Source: Croceimicrobium sp963974215
GTDB lineage: Bacteria > Bacteroidota > Bacteroidia > Flavobacteriales > Schleiferiaceae
NCBI GenBank assembly: GCA_963974215.1
Contig: CAXBBL010000008.1
Location: 180,133-244,132 of the forward strand
Direction: 5' to 3'
DNA length: 64,000 bases
The translations under genes and the position numbers were made by a program. Positions 34,448 to 42,312 of this stretch are shown here, in pieces; position 1 is the first letter of the stretch; every line of letters begins with the position of its first letter. Under the pieces are notes generated by a model. The model was not told where the DNA came from, made no database searches, and saw only the letters and a list, made by a program, of their open reading frames with translations.

Positions 34448-36100
34448 ATGAAGAAAGCTATTATCCTTGCGGTAGATGATGACCCCCAAGTATTAAGGGC
34501 AATTCGCCAAGATTTACGCAGTCAATATAAAAACGACTATAAAATTCTCAGTACCGATAATGCCCAAGAAGCATTAGATAGCCTGGTAGAATTAAAAAAT
34601 AAGGGCGAAGAAGTTGCTCTTTTTCTAAGCGATCAAAGAATGCCCATTATGCAAGGGGTAGACTTTTTAGAAAAAGCCATGCTTATTTTTCCATTCGCTA
34701 AAAAGGTTTTACTTACCGCCTATTCCGATACTGATGCGGCCATAAAAGCCATTAACCAAGTACAGCTCGATCATTATCTAATGAAACCTTGGGATCCGCC
34801 CAGTGAAAAGCTTTACCCTACTTTGGATGATCTATTAGAGGAATGGCAAGCGCAATATCAACCGAGTTTCCAAGGATTGAAAGTGGTGGGATATCAATAC
34901 TCCGCTAAAAGTCACGCCCTAAAGGATTTCTTAGCCGCTAATCTTTTCCCCTATCGCTGGTTAAGCTTGGAAGAGCAAGAGGAAGCGCGAAGTCTCATCG
35001 CTACTAATAATCTTAAAGCAGAAGAGTCTCCTTTTATCTTTTTCGAAGACGGCGAAATTCTCACCCAACCTAGTAAAGAAGATTTGGCAGGTAAATTAGG
35101 CCTCAATCCTAATGCTTCCGCAGATTTGTATGATTTAGTGATTGTCGGCGCTGGGCCAGCAGGGCTAGCTGCAGCGGTATATGGTGCCAGCGAAGGATTA
35201 AAAACCCTGTTAATCGAAAAGCATGCTCCAGGTGGACAGGCGGGTACTTCTTCACGGATTGAGAACTACTTAGGCTTTCCAAAAGGCTTAAGTGGTAGCG
35301 ATTTAGCGCGCCGCGCGATTAGCCAGGCTACGCGACTGGGCGCAGAATTATTAAACCCAGCAGAGGTGCAAGCCATTGAAACCGCCGACCTGAACAAAAA
35401 GATCCTCTTAACCAATGGCAGTACTATTATTTGTCGCTCCATCATTATTACTACGGGAGTAGATTATCGTAAATTAGAAAAGCCAGGATTAAGCTTATTA
35501 AGCGGAGCGGGTGTTTATTATGGGGCCGCAAGTACCGAGGCAGGCGCTTGTTCTAATAAAGCGGTTTTCATTGTGGGCGGTGGTAATTCAGCCGGACAAG
35601 CCGCGATGTACCTTTCGCGTTTTGCGAAAAATGTTACTATTCTTATTCGTCGCGCCGATTTAAGCAGTACCATGTCGGCCTATCTTATTGAGCAAATTGA
35701 GCAAAGTGATAATATCCGGCTTATGCCCTTTTCGGAGATTGAAGAAGCGAAAGGTGAAAAGCAATTGGAGTCTTTACAAATCTATCATTCCGACCGTAAT
35801 GAAAGTGCTAGTTATGAGGCAGCGGCCTTATTCATTTTTATCGGTGCGAAACCTATAACCGAATGGTTAGGCGATTTAGTGAGCCGCGATGAAAAAGGGT
35901 TCATTTATACTGGCAATGCCTTGAAAAAGCACAAAGGAGTTTGGAAGCATAACCGCGAAGCCTATTCGCTAGAAACCAGCATGCCAGGCATTTTTGCCGC
36001 CGGCGATGTGCGCGCTGGTGCCATGAATAGAGTGGCGTCTGCCGTAGGTGAAGGAGCGATGGCTGTGAGTTACGTTCATAAATTTTTAACAGAAGTATAG
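34448..36100 (+). CDS. Response regulator fused to a thioredoxin-reductase-like flavoprotein
   Basis: Residues 1-130 are a receiver domain with the acidic pair in VDDDP, phospho-acceptor Asp62 in SDQRMPIM and the Thr/Lys switch residues (LLTAY; MKPWD). Residues about 135-215 look like a glutaredoxin-type fold in which the redox Cys are replaced (YSAKSHALKDFLA). Residues about 225-548 are a class II pyridine nucleotide oxidoreductase with the FAD loop VGAGPAG at 232-238, NAD(P) loop VGGGNSAGQAA near 376 and the terminal AGDVRAGAMNRVASAVGEG. The CxxC of true thioredoxin reductases is absent (GAASTEAGA occupies that region). It is the obvious phospho-target of the kinase upstream. The reductase substrate is unknown. 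Confidence 0.9.
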   Translation: MKKAIILAVDDDPQVLRAIRQDLRSQYKNDYKILSTDNAQEALDSLVELKNKGEEVALFLSDQRMPIMQGVDFLEKAMLIFPFAKKVLLTAYSDTDAAIKAINQVQLDHYLMKPWDPPSEKLYPTLDDLLEEWQAQYQPSFQGLKVVGYQYSAKSHALKDFLAANLFPYRWLSLEEQEEARSLIATNNLKAEESPFIFFEDGEILTQPSKEDLAGKLGLNPNASADLYDLVIVGAGPAGLAAAVYGASEGLKTLLIEKHAPGGQAGTSSRIENYLGFPKGLSGSDLARRAISQATRLGAELLNPAEVQAIETADLNKKILLTNGSTIICRSIIITTGVDYRKLEKPGLSLLSGAGVYYGAASTEAGACSNKAVFIVGGGNSAGQAAMYLSRFAKNVTILIRRADLSSTMSAYLIEQIEQSDNIRLMPFSEIEEAKGEKQLESLQIYHSDRNESASYEAAALFIFIGAKPITEWLGDLVSRDEKGFIYTGNALKKHKGVWKHNREAYSLETSMPGIFAAGDVRAGAMNRVASAVGEGAMAVSYVHKFLTEV

Positions 36101-36149
36101 GGTTTCATAGCAATATTAAACAAGTTTAAATATCTTAATATCAATACAT

Positions 36150-36176
36150 TCGGTAAACGAAAACATAAATTACCGA
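36150..36176 (+). promoter_or_regulatory. Inverted repeat directly upstream of the small lipoprotein start
   Basis: TCGGTAA (36150-36156) and TTACCGA (36170-36176) are perfect inverted arms separated by 13 bases, ending 3 bases before the ATG. It may be an operator or an mRNA hairpin that covers the ribosome entry site. Confidence 0.5.
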
Positions 36177-36179
36177 AAA

Positions 36180-36335
36180 ATGAAAAATTTACTTTTTGCA
36201 GGCCTTATTCTTCTTGCCTGTAGTGCTTGTTCAAAAGAAGATGACGCTTTACCCAAAGACCCCACTACTAAAGGAGCGGTAGACCGTAGTAATGACGCGC
36301 CCATGAATGAAAATGTGATTTTTGCAGAAGAATAA
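36180..36335 (+). CDS. Small lipoprotein, 51 residues
   Basis: The frame opens with a lipoprotein signal (MKNLLFAGLILLACSACSKE); Cys14 or Cys17 would be lipidated. The mature peptide is about 35 residues, acidic and without hydrophobic stretches (DDALPKDPTTKGAVDRSNDA). A short mature lipoprotein of this kind is either a small surface peptide or the remnant of a longer one, but the frame is intact and the signal is convincing. It ends 16 bases before the stop of the convergent acr3 gene. A perfect 7-bp inverted repeat lies immediately before its start codon. No family is recognised. Confidence 0.7.
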   Translation: MKNLLFAGLILLACSACSKEDDALPKDPTTKGAVDRSNDAPMNENVIFAEE

Positions 36336-36351
36336 TTTTTAGTGTTTTAGA

Positions 36352-37389
36352 TCAATTCGACTTGAAATAAAACTTTCTTCTCAACCAGAATGCTACCCGC
36401 ACTAAGATAATTAGTGCGGGTACTTCTATTAACGGGCCTACCACACCCGCAAAAGCTTCGCCAGAGTTTATCCCAAAAACGGCAATCGCCACGGCAATGG
36501 CCAATTCGAAATTATTGCCCGCAGCGGTAAAGGATATTGCCACATTCTTATCATACGTCGCTCCTAATGTGCGCGATAAGAAAAAACTAATGAAAAACAT
36601 TAGCACGAAATAAATCACCAATGGCAGTGCAATAAGCAGTACATCGGCGGGTAAATCTACTATCACATCTCCCTTGAGGGAAAACATTAAAACGATGGTA
36701 AATAAAAGGGCTATTAAGGTAATAGGACCGATTTTAACAAGGAAGGTTTCATGATACCATTTTAAACCTTTCAGCGGAACTAAGGCTGTTCGACTGATAA
36801 ATCCGAGTAAAAAAGGAATACCCAAATAAATGGCTACAGTCTTAGCAATTTCGGCCATGGAAATTTCCACTATAGCGCCTTCATAACCAAAAAAGGGAGG
36901 TAAAACGCTGATGAAAAGCCAGGCGTAAAAGCTATAGGCAAAAACTTGAAAGATGCTATTTAGGGCCACCAAGGCAGCGCCATATTCGGCATTTCCTTCC
37001 GCTAAATCGTTCCATACCAAAACCATGGCAATGCAGCGTGCCAAGCCAATTAAGAGTATCCCCACCATATAATGGGGATGATTTGGTAAGAATACCAAAG
37101 CCAAGGCAAACATTAGAAGGGGACCGATAATCCAATTGAGCAGCAAGGATAAAGAAAGGATTTTCACCTCCTTAAAAACCTGCGGTAATAAGCGATAATT
37201 CACCTTTGCTAAAGGTGGATACATCATAAGAATTAATCCTATCGCCAAAGGAATATTGGTGCTACCGCTGCTAAGATCTCCCACAGCATTCGGAATTTCT
37301 GGCCACAACTTTCCTATGCCCACGCCAGTGAGCATGGCTAAGAAAATCCAAAGACTCAAATAGCGATTTAAAAATCCTAGTCTGCGCAT
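36352..37389 (-). CDS. acr3: ACR3-family arsenite efflux permease
   Basis: The 345-residue protein has ten hydrophobic segments and the ACR3 signatures NWIIGPLLMFALA in helix 3 and GLARCIAMVLVWNDLA in helix 4, including the Cys essential in this family. A late helix carries FTAAGNNFELAIAVAIA. It exports arsenite from the cytoplasm using the proton-motive force. It is the last gene of arsR-DUF6428-acr3. No arsenate reductase gene is present next to it, so the operon as seen handles arsenite only, unless a reductase lies elsewhere. Confidence 0.95.
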   Translation of the reverse strand: MRRLGFLNRYLSLWIFLAMLTGVGIGKLWPEIPNAVGDLSSGSTNIPLAIGLILMMYPPLAKVNYRLLPQVFKEVKILSLSLLLNWIIGPLLMFALALVFLPNHPHYMVGILLIGLARCIAMVLVWNDLAEGNAEYGAALVALNSIFQVFAYSFYAWLFISVLPPFFGYEGAIVEISMAEIAKTVAIYLGIPFLLGFISRTALVPLKGLKWYHETFLVKIGPITLIALLFTIVLMFSLKGDVIVDLPADVLLIALPLVIYFVLMFFISFFLSRTLGATYDKNVAISFTAAGNNFELAIAVAIAVFGINSGEAFAGVVGPLIEVPALIILVRVAFWLRRKFYFKSN

Positions 37390-37407
37390 TTCGCTCCCCT
37401 TTTTAGC

Positions 37408-37884
37408 CTAACAACAAGTAGAATTAGGACCGCAGCAATTATCGCTAACCGCGCTAGCCAAATCCTTAACGGGCAAAGATATCGCATCGGGAATACCGCA
37501 TGAGTCCTTAGCCAAACAGTCGGTTTGGGTCGCTTTCAGCACAAAGGATTCGCCCTCTTTATCTAAAGTGTAGCGGCCAATGGTGCTGCCTTGGTATTCA
37601 ATTTCTAAATCGAAGTCCTCACTTAAGCCCAATTGTCTTTCTGTTTTACGAATAATACCTAATAGCTTTGTGGCGGAAAGGCGGTGATCAAAATCGTCAG
37701 CTTCCCAAAGTTGCAGATTAAGCCAAGATTCTTGGCGATGATTACCACCGCAATCGATATAGTCCTTAGTGATTTTTCCTAATTCGGTTAAATGGTAATG
37801 CGGCGCTAAGGCATTGCCATTTTCCAGTTTAAAAATGGGGTATTCTTGTTCTTTCAGGGCGGCTTTAAAGTCAGATAATTTCAT
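37408..37884 (-). CDS. DUF6428 protein of the arsenic operon
   Basis: The 158-residue protein has no signal or membrane segment. Its C-terminus is rich in Cys: TDCLAKDSCGIPDAISLP, then NCCGPNSTCC at the very end, i.e. seven Cys in the last 45 residues, two of them in CC pairs. The family DUF6428 is known from ars operons of Bacteroidota, where it lies between arsR and the exporter or reductase. The Cys-rich tail suggests binding of arsenite or another thiophilic ion, perhaps to hand it to the permease, but no activity has been shown that I know of. The genes on both sides are 10 and 18 bases away. Confidence 0.85.
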   Translation of the reverse strand: MKLSDFKAALKEQEYPIFKLENGNALAPHYHLTELGKITKDYIDCGGNHRQESWLNLQLWEADDFDHRLSATKLLGIIRKTERQLGLSEDFDLEIEYQGSTIGRYTLDKEGESFVLKATQTDCLAKDSCGIPDAISLPVKDLASAVSDNCCGPNSTCC

Positions 37885-37894
37885 GATAATGGTT

Positions 37895-38221
37895 TTAGCA
37901 ACAGTTAGCTTTTAGGGGTAAACTATGATCGAGGAAGGCCTGAAAAAGTACTTTCATCTCCTCCCATATTTCGGGATTGATACAATAACAAACCGCCGGT
38001 CCAGTAATCTGTCCCTTGATAATACCTTGAGTCTTCAACTCCTTCAAATGCTGCGAAACGGTCGCCTGGGCTAAGCCAATTTCCTTTACTAAATCGCCAC
38101 AAAAGCAGGACTCCTCCTGATATAAAAAAGTAAGAATCCGCAAGCGAGCAGGATGTCCTAAGGCCTTGGCTAGTGAAGCCAACCTTAAATCCTGATTACT
38201 ATACTCTACCTCTGATTTCAT
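37895..38221 (-). CDS. arsR: ArsR-family repressor
   Basis: The 108-residue protein has the winged helix of ArsR/SmtB, with the recognition helix in GLAQATVSQHLKELK and the beta-hairpin wing IIKGQITGPAVCYC. A CFC pair in ESCFCGDLVKEIG is at the arsenite-sensing position (the classical ELCVCDL), and further Cys lie in the wing (CYC) and the C-terminus (KANCC). It should repress the operon until arsenite binds. A good inverted repeat over its own -7 box lies 15 bases upstream of the start codon. Confidence 0.95.
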   Translation of the reverse strand: MKSEVEYSNQDLRLASLAKALGHPARLRILTFLYQEESCFCGDLVKEIGLAQATVSQHLKELKTQGIIKGQITGPAVCYCINPEIWEEMKVLFQAFLDHSLPLKANCC

Positions 38222-38235
38222 ACGATAATTCTTTC

Positions 38236-38251
38236 ATCGCAAATTTACGAT
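38236..38251 (-). promoter_or_regulatory. ArsR operator overlapping the ars promoter
   Basis: The arms ATCG (38236-38239) and CGAT (38248-38251) flank CAAATTTA, which reads TAAATTTG on the minus strand, a perfect TANNTTTG -7 box. ATCG-N8-CGAT repeats over the promoter match the arrangement of ArsR boxes in related bacteria. Repression by occlusion of the -7 element is the natural reading. Confidence 0.75.
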
Positions 38252-38362
38252 AAAAGAAAGACAATAGTAAAAAGTACAAGAAAATTATAGACATAATTTA
38301 TCCTCAATCTCCCAAAATTTCTAAAAATACTTCTAATTTGCGCCTTAGCTATCCAATAAAAT

Positions 38363-39541
38363 ATGTCGCAGCTTAATCAGCAGCAGCTCGCCCAAAAATA
38401 CTTTCATACTCGCGCTCAAACGGTAGAATTAATGAAGCCTCTTAGTACTGAGGATCATTTAGCACAACCGAGCGAAGAAGTAAGTCCGCCCAAATGGCAT
38501 TTAGGGCACACCACTTGGTTTTTCGAAACCCTTGTGCTTTTGCCTGGTCTGGCTGAATACCAGCAATTTGATGTGCAGTTTCCCTATTATTTCAACTCCT
38601 ATTACGAAGGTTTAGGCGAAAGAATTGATCGCCATTCGCGCGGTACCTTAATTCGTCCCGCTCTCGAAAAAATTTATGCATATCGTACTTATGTAGATGC
38701 GCAGATGGAGAAGCTTTTTGCTACAGATTTAAACCCTAAGCAATTACAAACCATCGAATTAGGCATTAACCACGAAGAACAGCACCAAGAATTATTTCTT
38801 ACCGACTTTAAAAAAATATTGGCCTTACAGCCTTTTCAAGCGCCTTATAAAGCCGACTTTCAAGAAAGCTTTCCCAGCAATACAGACGATACTAAGTTTA
38901 TTGAAATAAGCGAAGGCGTAAATAGTATTGGTTATACTGGCCAAGAATTCTGTTTCGATAATGAGCAGCCTGCGCATAAGGTCTATTTACAGCCCTACTC
39001 CATTGCCTCCAAATTGGTAACTAATGCGGAATGGCTCGAGTTTATTAAAGCGGGTGGCTACCAAGAATTTAGTTTTTGGCATGCCGAAGCCTGGGATTGG
39101 CTTAAACGTGAACAGATCAAAGCGCCGCTTTATTGGTTTCAAAAAAATGGTGAATGGTATCGCTTTAGTTTAGCTGGACCAGTTCCTATTAATGGATCGG
39201 AAAGCGTCAGCCACATTAGTTATTACGAGGCTTATGCTTACGCAGAATGGAAAGGTTTGCGTCTGCCCACTGAAGCCGAATGGGAAGTAGCACAAGAACA
39301 ATTTAAATGGGGAGAGCGTTGGGAATGGACTAATAGCGCCTACCTCGCCTACCCTGGTTTTAAAACGATTGAAGGTCCTGCCAAAGAGTACAATGGCAAA
39401 TTTATGATCAACCAGATGGTATTAAGAGGTGCTTCCATTGCGAGCCCATCTGGCCACAGCCGGCCGACTTATCGCAACTTTTTTCACCCCCACTTTCGCT
39501 GGCAGTTTACCGGCTTAAGACTGGCTAAAAATATAGACTAA
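38363..39541 (+). CDS. egtB: Ergothioneine biosynthesis protein EgtB (iron-dependent sulfoxide synthase)
   Basis: The enzyme joins the sulfur donor (gamma-glutamylcysteine or cysteine) to the histidine betaine made by EgtD. The N-terminal DinB-like domain has the iron-binding His in WHLGHTTWFFET and the pair in GINHEEQHQELF (HX3H). The C-terminal half is a formylglycine-generating-enzyme-like domain (SIASKLVTNAEWLEF; GLRLPTEAEWEVA; LRGASIASPSGHSRPTYRNF). Length 392 is typical. EgtD follows after 3 bases. No egtA, egtC or egtE gene is nearby, so Cys may be the direct donor or these steps are done by other enzymes. Confidence 0.93.
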   Translation: MSQLNQQQLAQKYFHTRAQTVELMKPLSTEDHLAQPSEEVSPPKWHLGHTTWFFETLVLLPGLAEYQQFDVQFPYYFNSYYEGLGERIDRHSRGTLIRPALEKIYAYRTYVDAQMEKLFATDLNPKQLQTIELGINHEEQHQELFLTDFKKILALQPFQAPYKADFQESFPSNTDDTKFIEISEGVNSIGYTGQEFCFDNEQPAHKVYLQPYSIASKLVTNAEWLEFIKAGGYQEFSFWHAEAWDWLKREQIKAPLYWFQKNGEWYRFSLAGPVPINGSESVSHISYYEAYAYAEWKGLRLPTEAEWEVAQEQFKWGERWEWTNSAYLAYPGFKTIEGPAKEYNGKFMINQMVLRGASIASPSGHSRPTYRNFFHPHFRWQFTGLRLAKNID

Positions 39542-39544
39542 AGC

Positions 39545-40486
39545 ATGACGAGCTTTAAACAAGATGTAATTACTGGCCTTTCGGCAGATGCGAAATATTT
39601 ATCATCCCGTTATTTCTACGACGAAATCGGTGATCAAATTTTCCAAGAAATCATGGCCATGCCTGATTATTACCTGACCCGAGCAGAGGAAGAAATCTTT
39701 CATTTGCGCAAGGAAGAAATTTATAAAGCCCTTAATTTCAGTTGCCCCTTTAAATTAGTAGAACTAGGCGCCGGCGATGGTCTAAAAACCAAGATTCTAT
39801 TACGAAGCTTCTTAGAACAAAAAGCTGATTTCCAATATTTACCGATTGATATCTCCAGTCATGTTTTGGCCGAACTATCTGAAAGTCTAGCCCAAGAGCT
39901 GCCTCAATTAGAGGTTGAGCCGATGGCGAAGGAATATTTTGAGGCTTTAGAGCAATTACAAAAAATCAGCGGTGAACCCAAACTCGTGCTATTTTTAGGA
40001 TCTAATATTGGCAACTTCCCGCAAGGAAAAGCGTCCGGCTTTTTAAATAGTTTAGCGGCTAAACTGCAAACAGGCGATAAACTTTTACTGGGCGTTGATC
40101 TTAAAAAAGAGCCCGCAAAAATTTTAAAAGCATACAGCGATAAGACTGGAATTACGGCCCGTTTCAACCTAAACATCTTAAGCCGCATCAATCGCGAATT
40201 AGGAGCAAATTTTGACCTGCAAAGTTTTGATCATTACGCCAGTTACAATCCTCAAAGCGGAGAGTGCCGCAGCTATCTCATCTGCCGTAAGGCACAAGAA
40301 GTACATTTAGAAGGAGTGGCACAAAATATTCATTTTGAAGAATTTGAATCTATTCATACTGAAATTTCGAAAAAATACAGCCCCTCCGAACTCGATCGTT
40401 TAGCCGCCGAAACTGGCTTTAAGGTAATCGAGAAATTTTACGATTCTCAAAAGCAATTTAGCGACGTATTACTGGAAAAACGTTAA
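39545..40486 (+). CDS. egtD: L-histidine N-alpha-methyltransferase EgtD
   Basis: The SAM-dependent enzyme trimethylates histidine to hercynine, the first ergothioneine step. It has the family start FYDEIGDQIFQEIMAMPDYY-LTRAE, the SAM site VELGAGDGLKTKILL, LVLFLGSNIGNFP, and FNLNILSRINRELGANF in the histidine-binding part. At 313 residues it has the standard length. It is in an operon with egtB. Its TAA overlaps the stop codon of the convergent symporter gene, so the genes share two bases. Confidence 0.95.
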   Translation: MTSFKQDVITGLSADAKYLSSRYFYDEIGDQIFQEIMAMPDYYLTRAEEEIFHLRKEEIYKALNFSCPFKLVELGAGDGLKTKILLRSFLEQKADFQYLPIDISSHVLAELSESLAQELPQLEVEPMAKEYFEALEQLQKISGEPKLVLFLGSNIGNFPQGKASGFLNSLAAKLQTGDKLLLGVDLKKEPAKILKAYSDKTGITARFNLNILSRINRELGANFDLQSFDHYASYNPQSGECRSYLICRKAQEVHLEGVAQNIHFEEFESIHTEISKKYSPSELDRLAAETGFKVIEKFYDSQKQFSDVLLEKR

Positions 40487-42201
40487 GCCTTTTCGGTTTT
40501 CAAAGATTGTAACAGAAGGGCGGTTCCCACCACTAATCCGCAGCCAATAAGATTATACCAAAGGTATTCGATCTTTAAATCGCGGAAAAATGGCCATTGA
40601 TAAATATTGCCAAAGTGAATGAGTAAAACCGCACTTTCACCAATGAGAGCCGCTGGAAAAATAGCCGAAGCTTTTACCTTTTTAATAAAAAAGGCCACCA
40701 AAAATATCCCCAAAATGGTTCCGTAAAATAAGGAACCAAGCACATTCACCATCTCAATCAAATTATCGAAAAGATTGGCCACCAAAGCAAAGCTGATAGC
40801 CACAAATCCCCACATAACAGTGAATACTTTTGACATAAAAAGTCGCTGCCTTTCATTAGAGTCGCGCTGAAATAGGCGGTTGTAAAAATCGACCATTGTG
40901 GTAGTGGCCAAAGCATTCAATTCGCTTGAAGTACTAGACATGGCCGCGCTGAAAATCAGAGCAATGATTAAGCCCACCACACCCACTGGCAAGAAGTCCA
41001 TTACAAAGTTGAGGAAGACATAATTGGTATCTTTTACCTTAAACTCAGGATTGGCTTTCACGAGTAAGTTTTTAACTTCAGTGCGGATAGCTTTATCTTC
41101 TTCGAGTCGTTTTAAAAACACTTCCCTACCAAGAGATTTCTGACGAAGGTTCTCTTGTCGAATCGCCATTTCGTAGGCGATACGGCTTTGTTGCATCTCC
41201 TCATAATTAGCATCAAAGCGCTGCTCTAATTGCGTTAATTCTACCTTGTACTTGGTCTCGTTTAATCCTTCTAGGGCCACCTGATTAAAGAACATAGGCG
41301 GTTTTACGTAGAGGTAAAAAATAAAAACCAAAACTCCAGTAAGCAGAATAAAAAGCTGCATAGGAATTTTCAAAACCGCATTAAACATCAGCCCTAGTCT
41401 GCTTTCGCGGATGTTTTTACCTGTTAAATATCGTTGCACCTGACTTTGATCGGTACCAAAATAGGAGAGCGCTAAAAAGAGTCCTCCCGTTAAACCACTC
41501 CAAACGGTATAACGCTCGTTTAAATCGAAATTAAAATCTAGTATCTCTAACCTCCCTGCACTACCCGCAATTTCGAATGCTGTGGATAAATCGGTAAAAT
41601 CTTGAATTTTAATAATGAGCAAAACAAAGGCTAAAGTCATCCCCAAAAGGATAATCCCCATTTGTAATTTTTGGGTAATACTCACCGCCTTGCTGCCACC
41701 AGAAACGGTATAAATAATCACTAATAAGCCCACAAAAAGATTGGTCAATTGCAAGTTCCAACCTAAAATGGTAGAAAGAATAATAGCCGGTGCGAAAATG
41801 GTTAAACCCGCCGCTAAACCTCTTTGCACTAAAAATAGAAATGCTGCCAAGAGTCTTGTTTTCAAGTCGAAACGACTCTCTAAATACTCATAAGCGGTAT
41901 ACACTTTTAGGCGGTAATAAATTGGAATTATAAAGGCGGAAATAATCACCAAAGCCAAGGGAAGACCAAAGTAAAATTGCACGAAGCGCAAACCCGATTC
42001 GTAACCTAAACCAGGGGCACTTAAAAAAGTAATGGCACTAGCCTGGGTAGCCATAACCGAAAGTCCAATGGTAAACCATTTCATTTCGTTTCCACCGCGT
42101 AAATAGTCATTTAAATCGCGACTATTACGCGTACGCCAAACCCCATAAGCCACAATTGCGAAGAGCGTCCCGAAAAGGACTATCCAATCAATAGTACTCA
42201 T
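40483..42201 (-). CDS. Sodium:solute symporter (SSS family)
   Basis: The longest frame starts at 42285, but its first 28 residues have no hydrophobic character. The Met at 42201 opens directly on the first membrane helix (MSTIDWIVLFGTLFAIVAYG), and it overlaps the stop of a 36-residue upstream gene as TGATG, so this start is preferred. The 572-residue protein has about thirteen helices with the SSS features RNSRDLNDYLRGG, GLSVMATQASAITFLSAPG and the AMSSTSSELNALATT segment for sodium binding. A large charged insert (about residues 325-400) projects from the membrane. The solute is not known; the family includes sugar, sialic acid and amino-acid carriers. Confidence 0.9.
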   Translation of the reverse strand: MSTIDWIVLFGTLFAIVAYGVWRTRNSRDLNDYLRGGNEMKWFTIGLSVMATQASAITFLSAPGLGYESGLRFVQFYFGLPLALVIISAFIIPIYYRLKVYTAYEYLESRFDLKTRLLAAFLFLVQRGLAAGLTIFAPAIILSTILGWNLQLTNLFVGLLVIIYTVSGGSKAVSITQKLQMGIILLGMTLAFVLLIIKIQDFTDLSTAFEIAGSAGRLEILDFNFDLNERYTVWSGLTGGLFLALSYFGTDQSQVQRYLTGKNIRESRLGLMFNAVLKIPMQLFILLTGVLVFIFYLYVKPPMFFNQVALEGLNETKYKVELTQLEQRFDANYEEMQQSRIAYEMAIRQENLRQKSLGREVFLKRLEEDKAIRTEVKNLLVKANPEFKVKDTNYVFLNFVMDFLPVGVVGLIIALIFSAAMSSTSSELNALATTTMVDFYNRLFQRDSNERQRLFMSKVFTVMWGFVAISFALVANLFDNLIEMVNVLGSLFYGTILGIFLVAFFIKKVKASAIFPAALIGESAVLLIHFGNIYQWPFFRDLKIEYLWYNLIGCGLVVGTALLLQSLKTEKA

Positions 42202-42311
42202 CAACGATAGTATTCGGTAATTAGATAAAAGATAATTATCTCCACGAAAAGGAAAATAATAACGCCCGTATAGAGCTGTCGCCACTTATGTTTCTGCCCA
42301 GCACTTTCCAT
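42201..42311 (-). CDS. Small single-pass membrane protein, 36 residues
   Basis: The frame begins MESAGQKHKWRQL, carries one membrane helix (about residues 14-32, YTGVIIFLFVEIIIFYLI) and ends TEYYR. Its ATG begins one base after the PIG-L stop codon and its TGA overlaps the symporter ATG as TGATG, a strong sign of translational coupling. This is the layout of an accessory subunit of a transporter. Below 60 codons it is easily missed by gene finders. Function is inferred from position only. Confidence 0.75.
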   Translation of the reverse strand: MESAGQKHKWRQLYTGVIIFLFVEIIIFYLITEYYR

Positions 42312-42312
42312 C

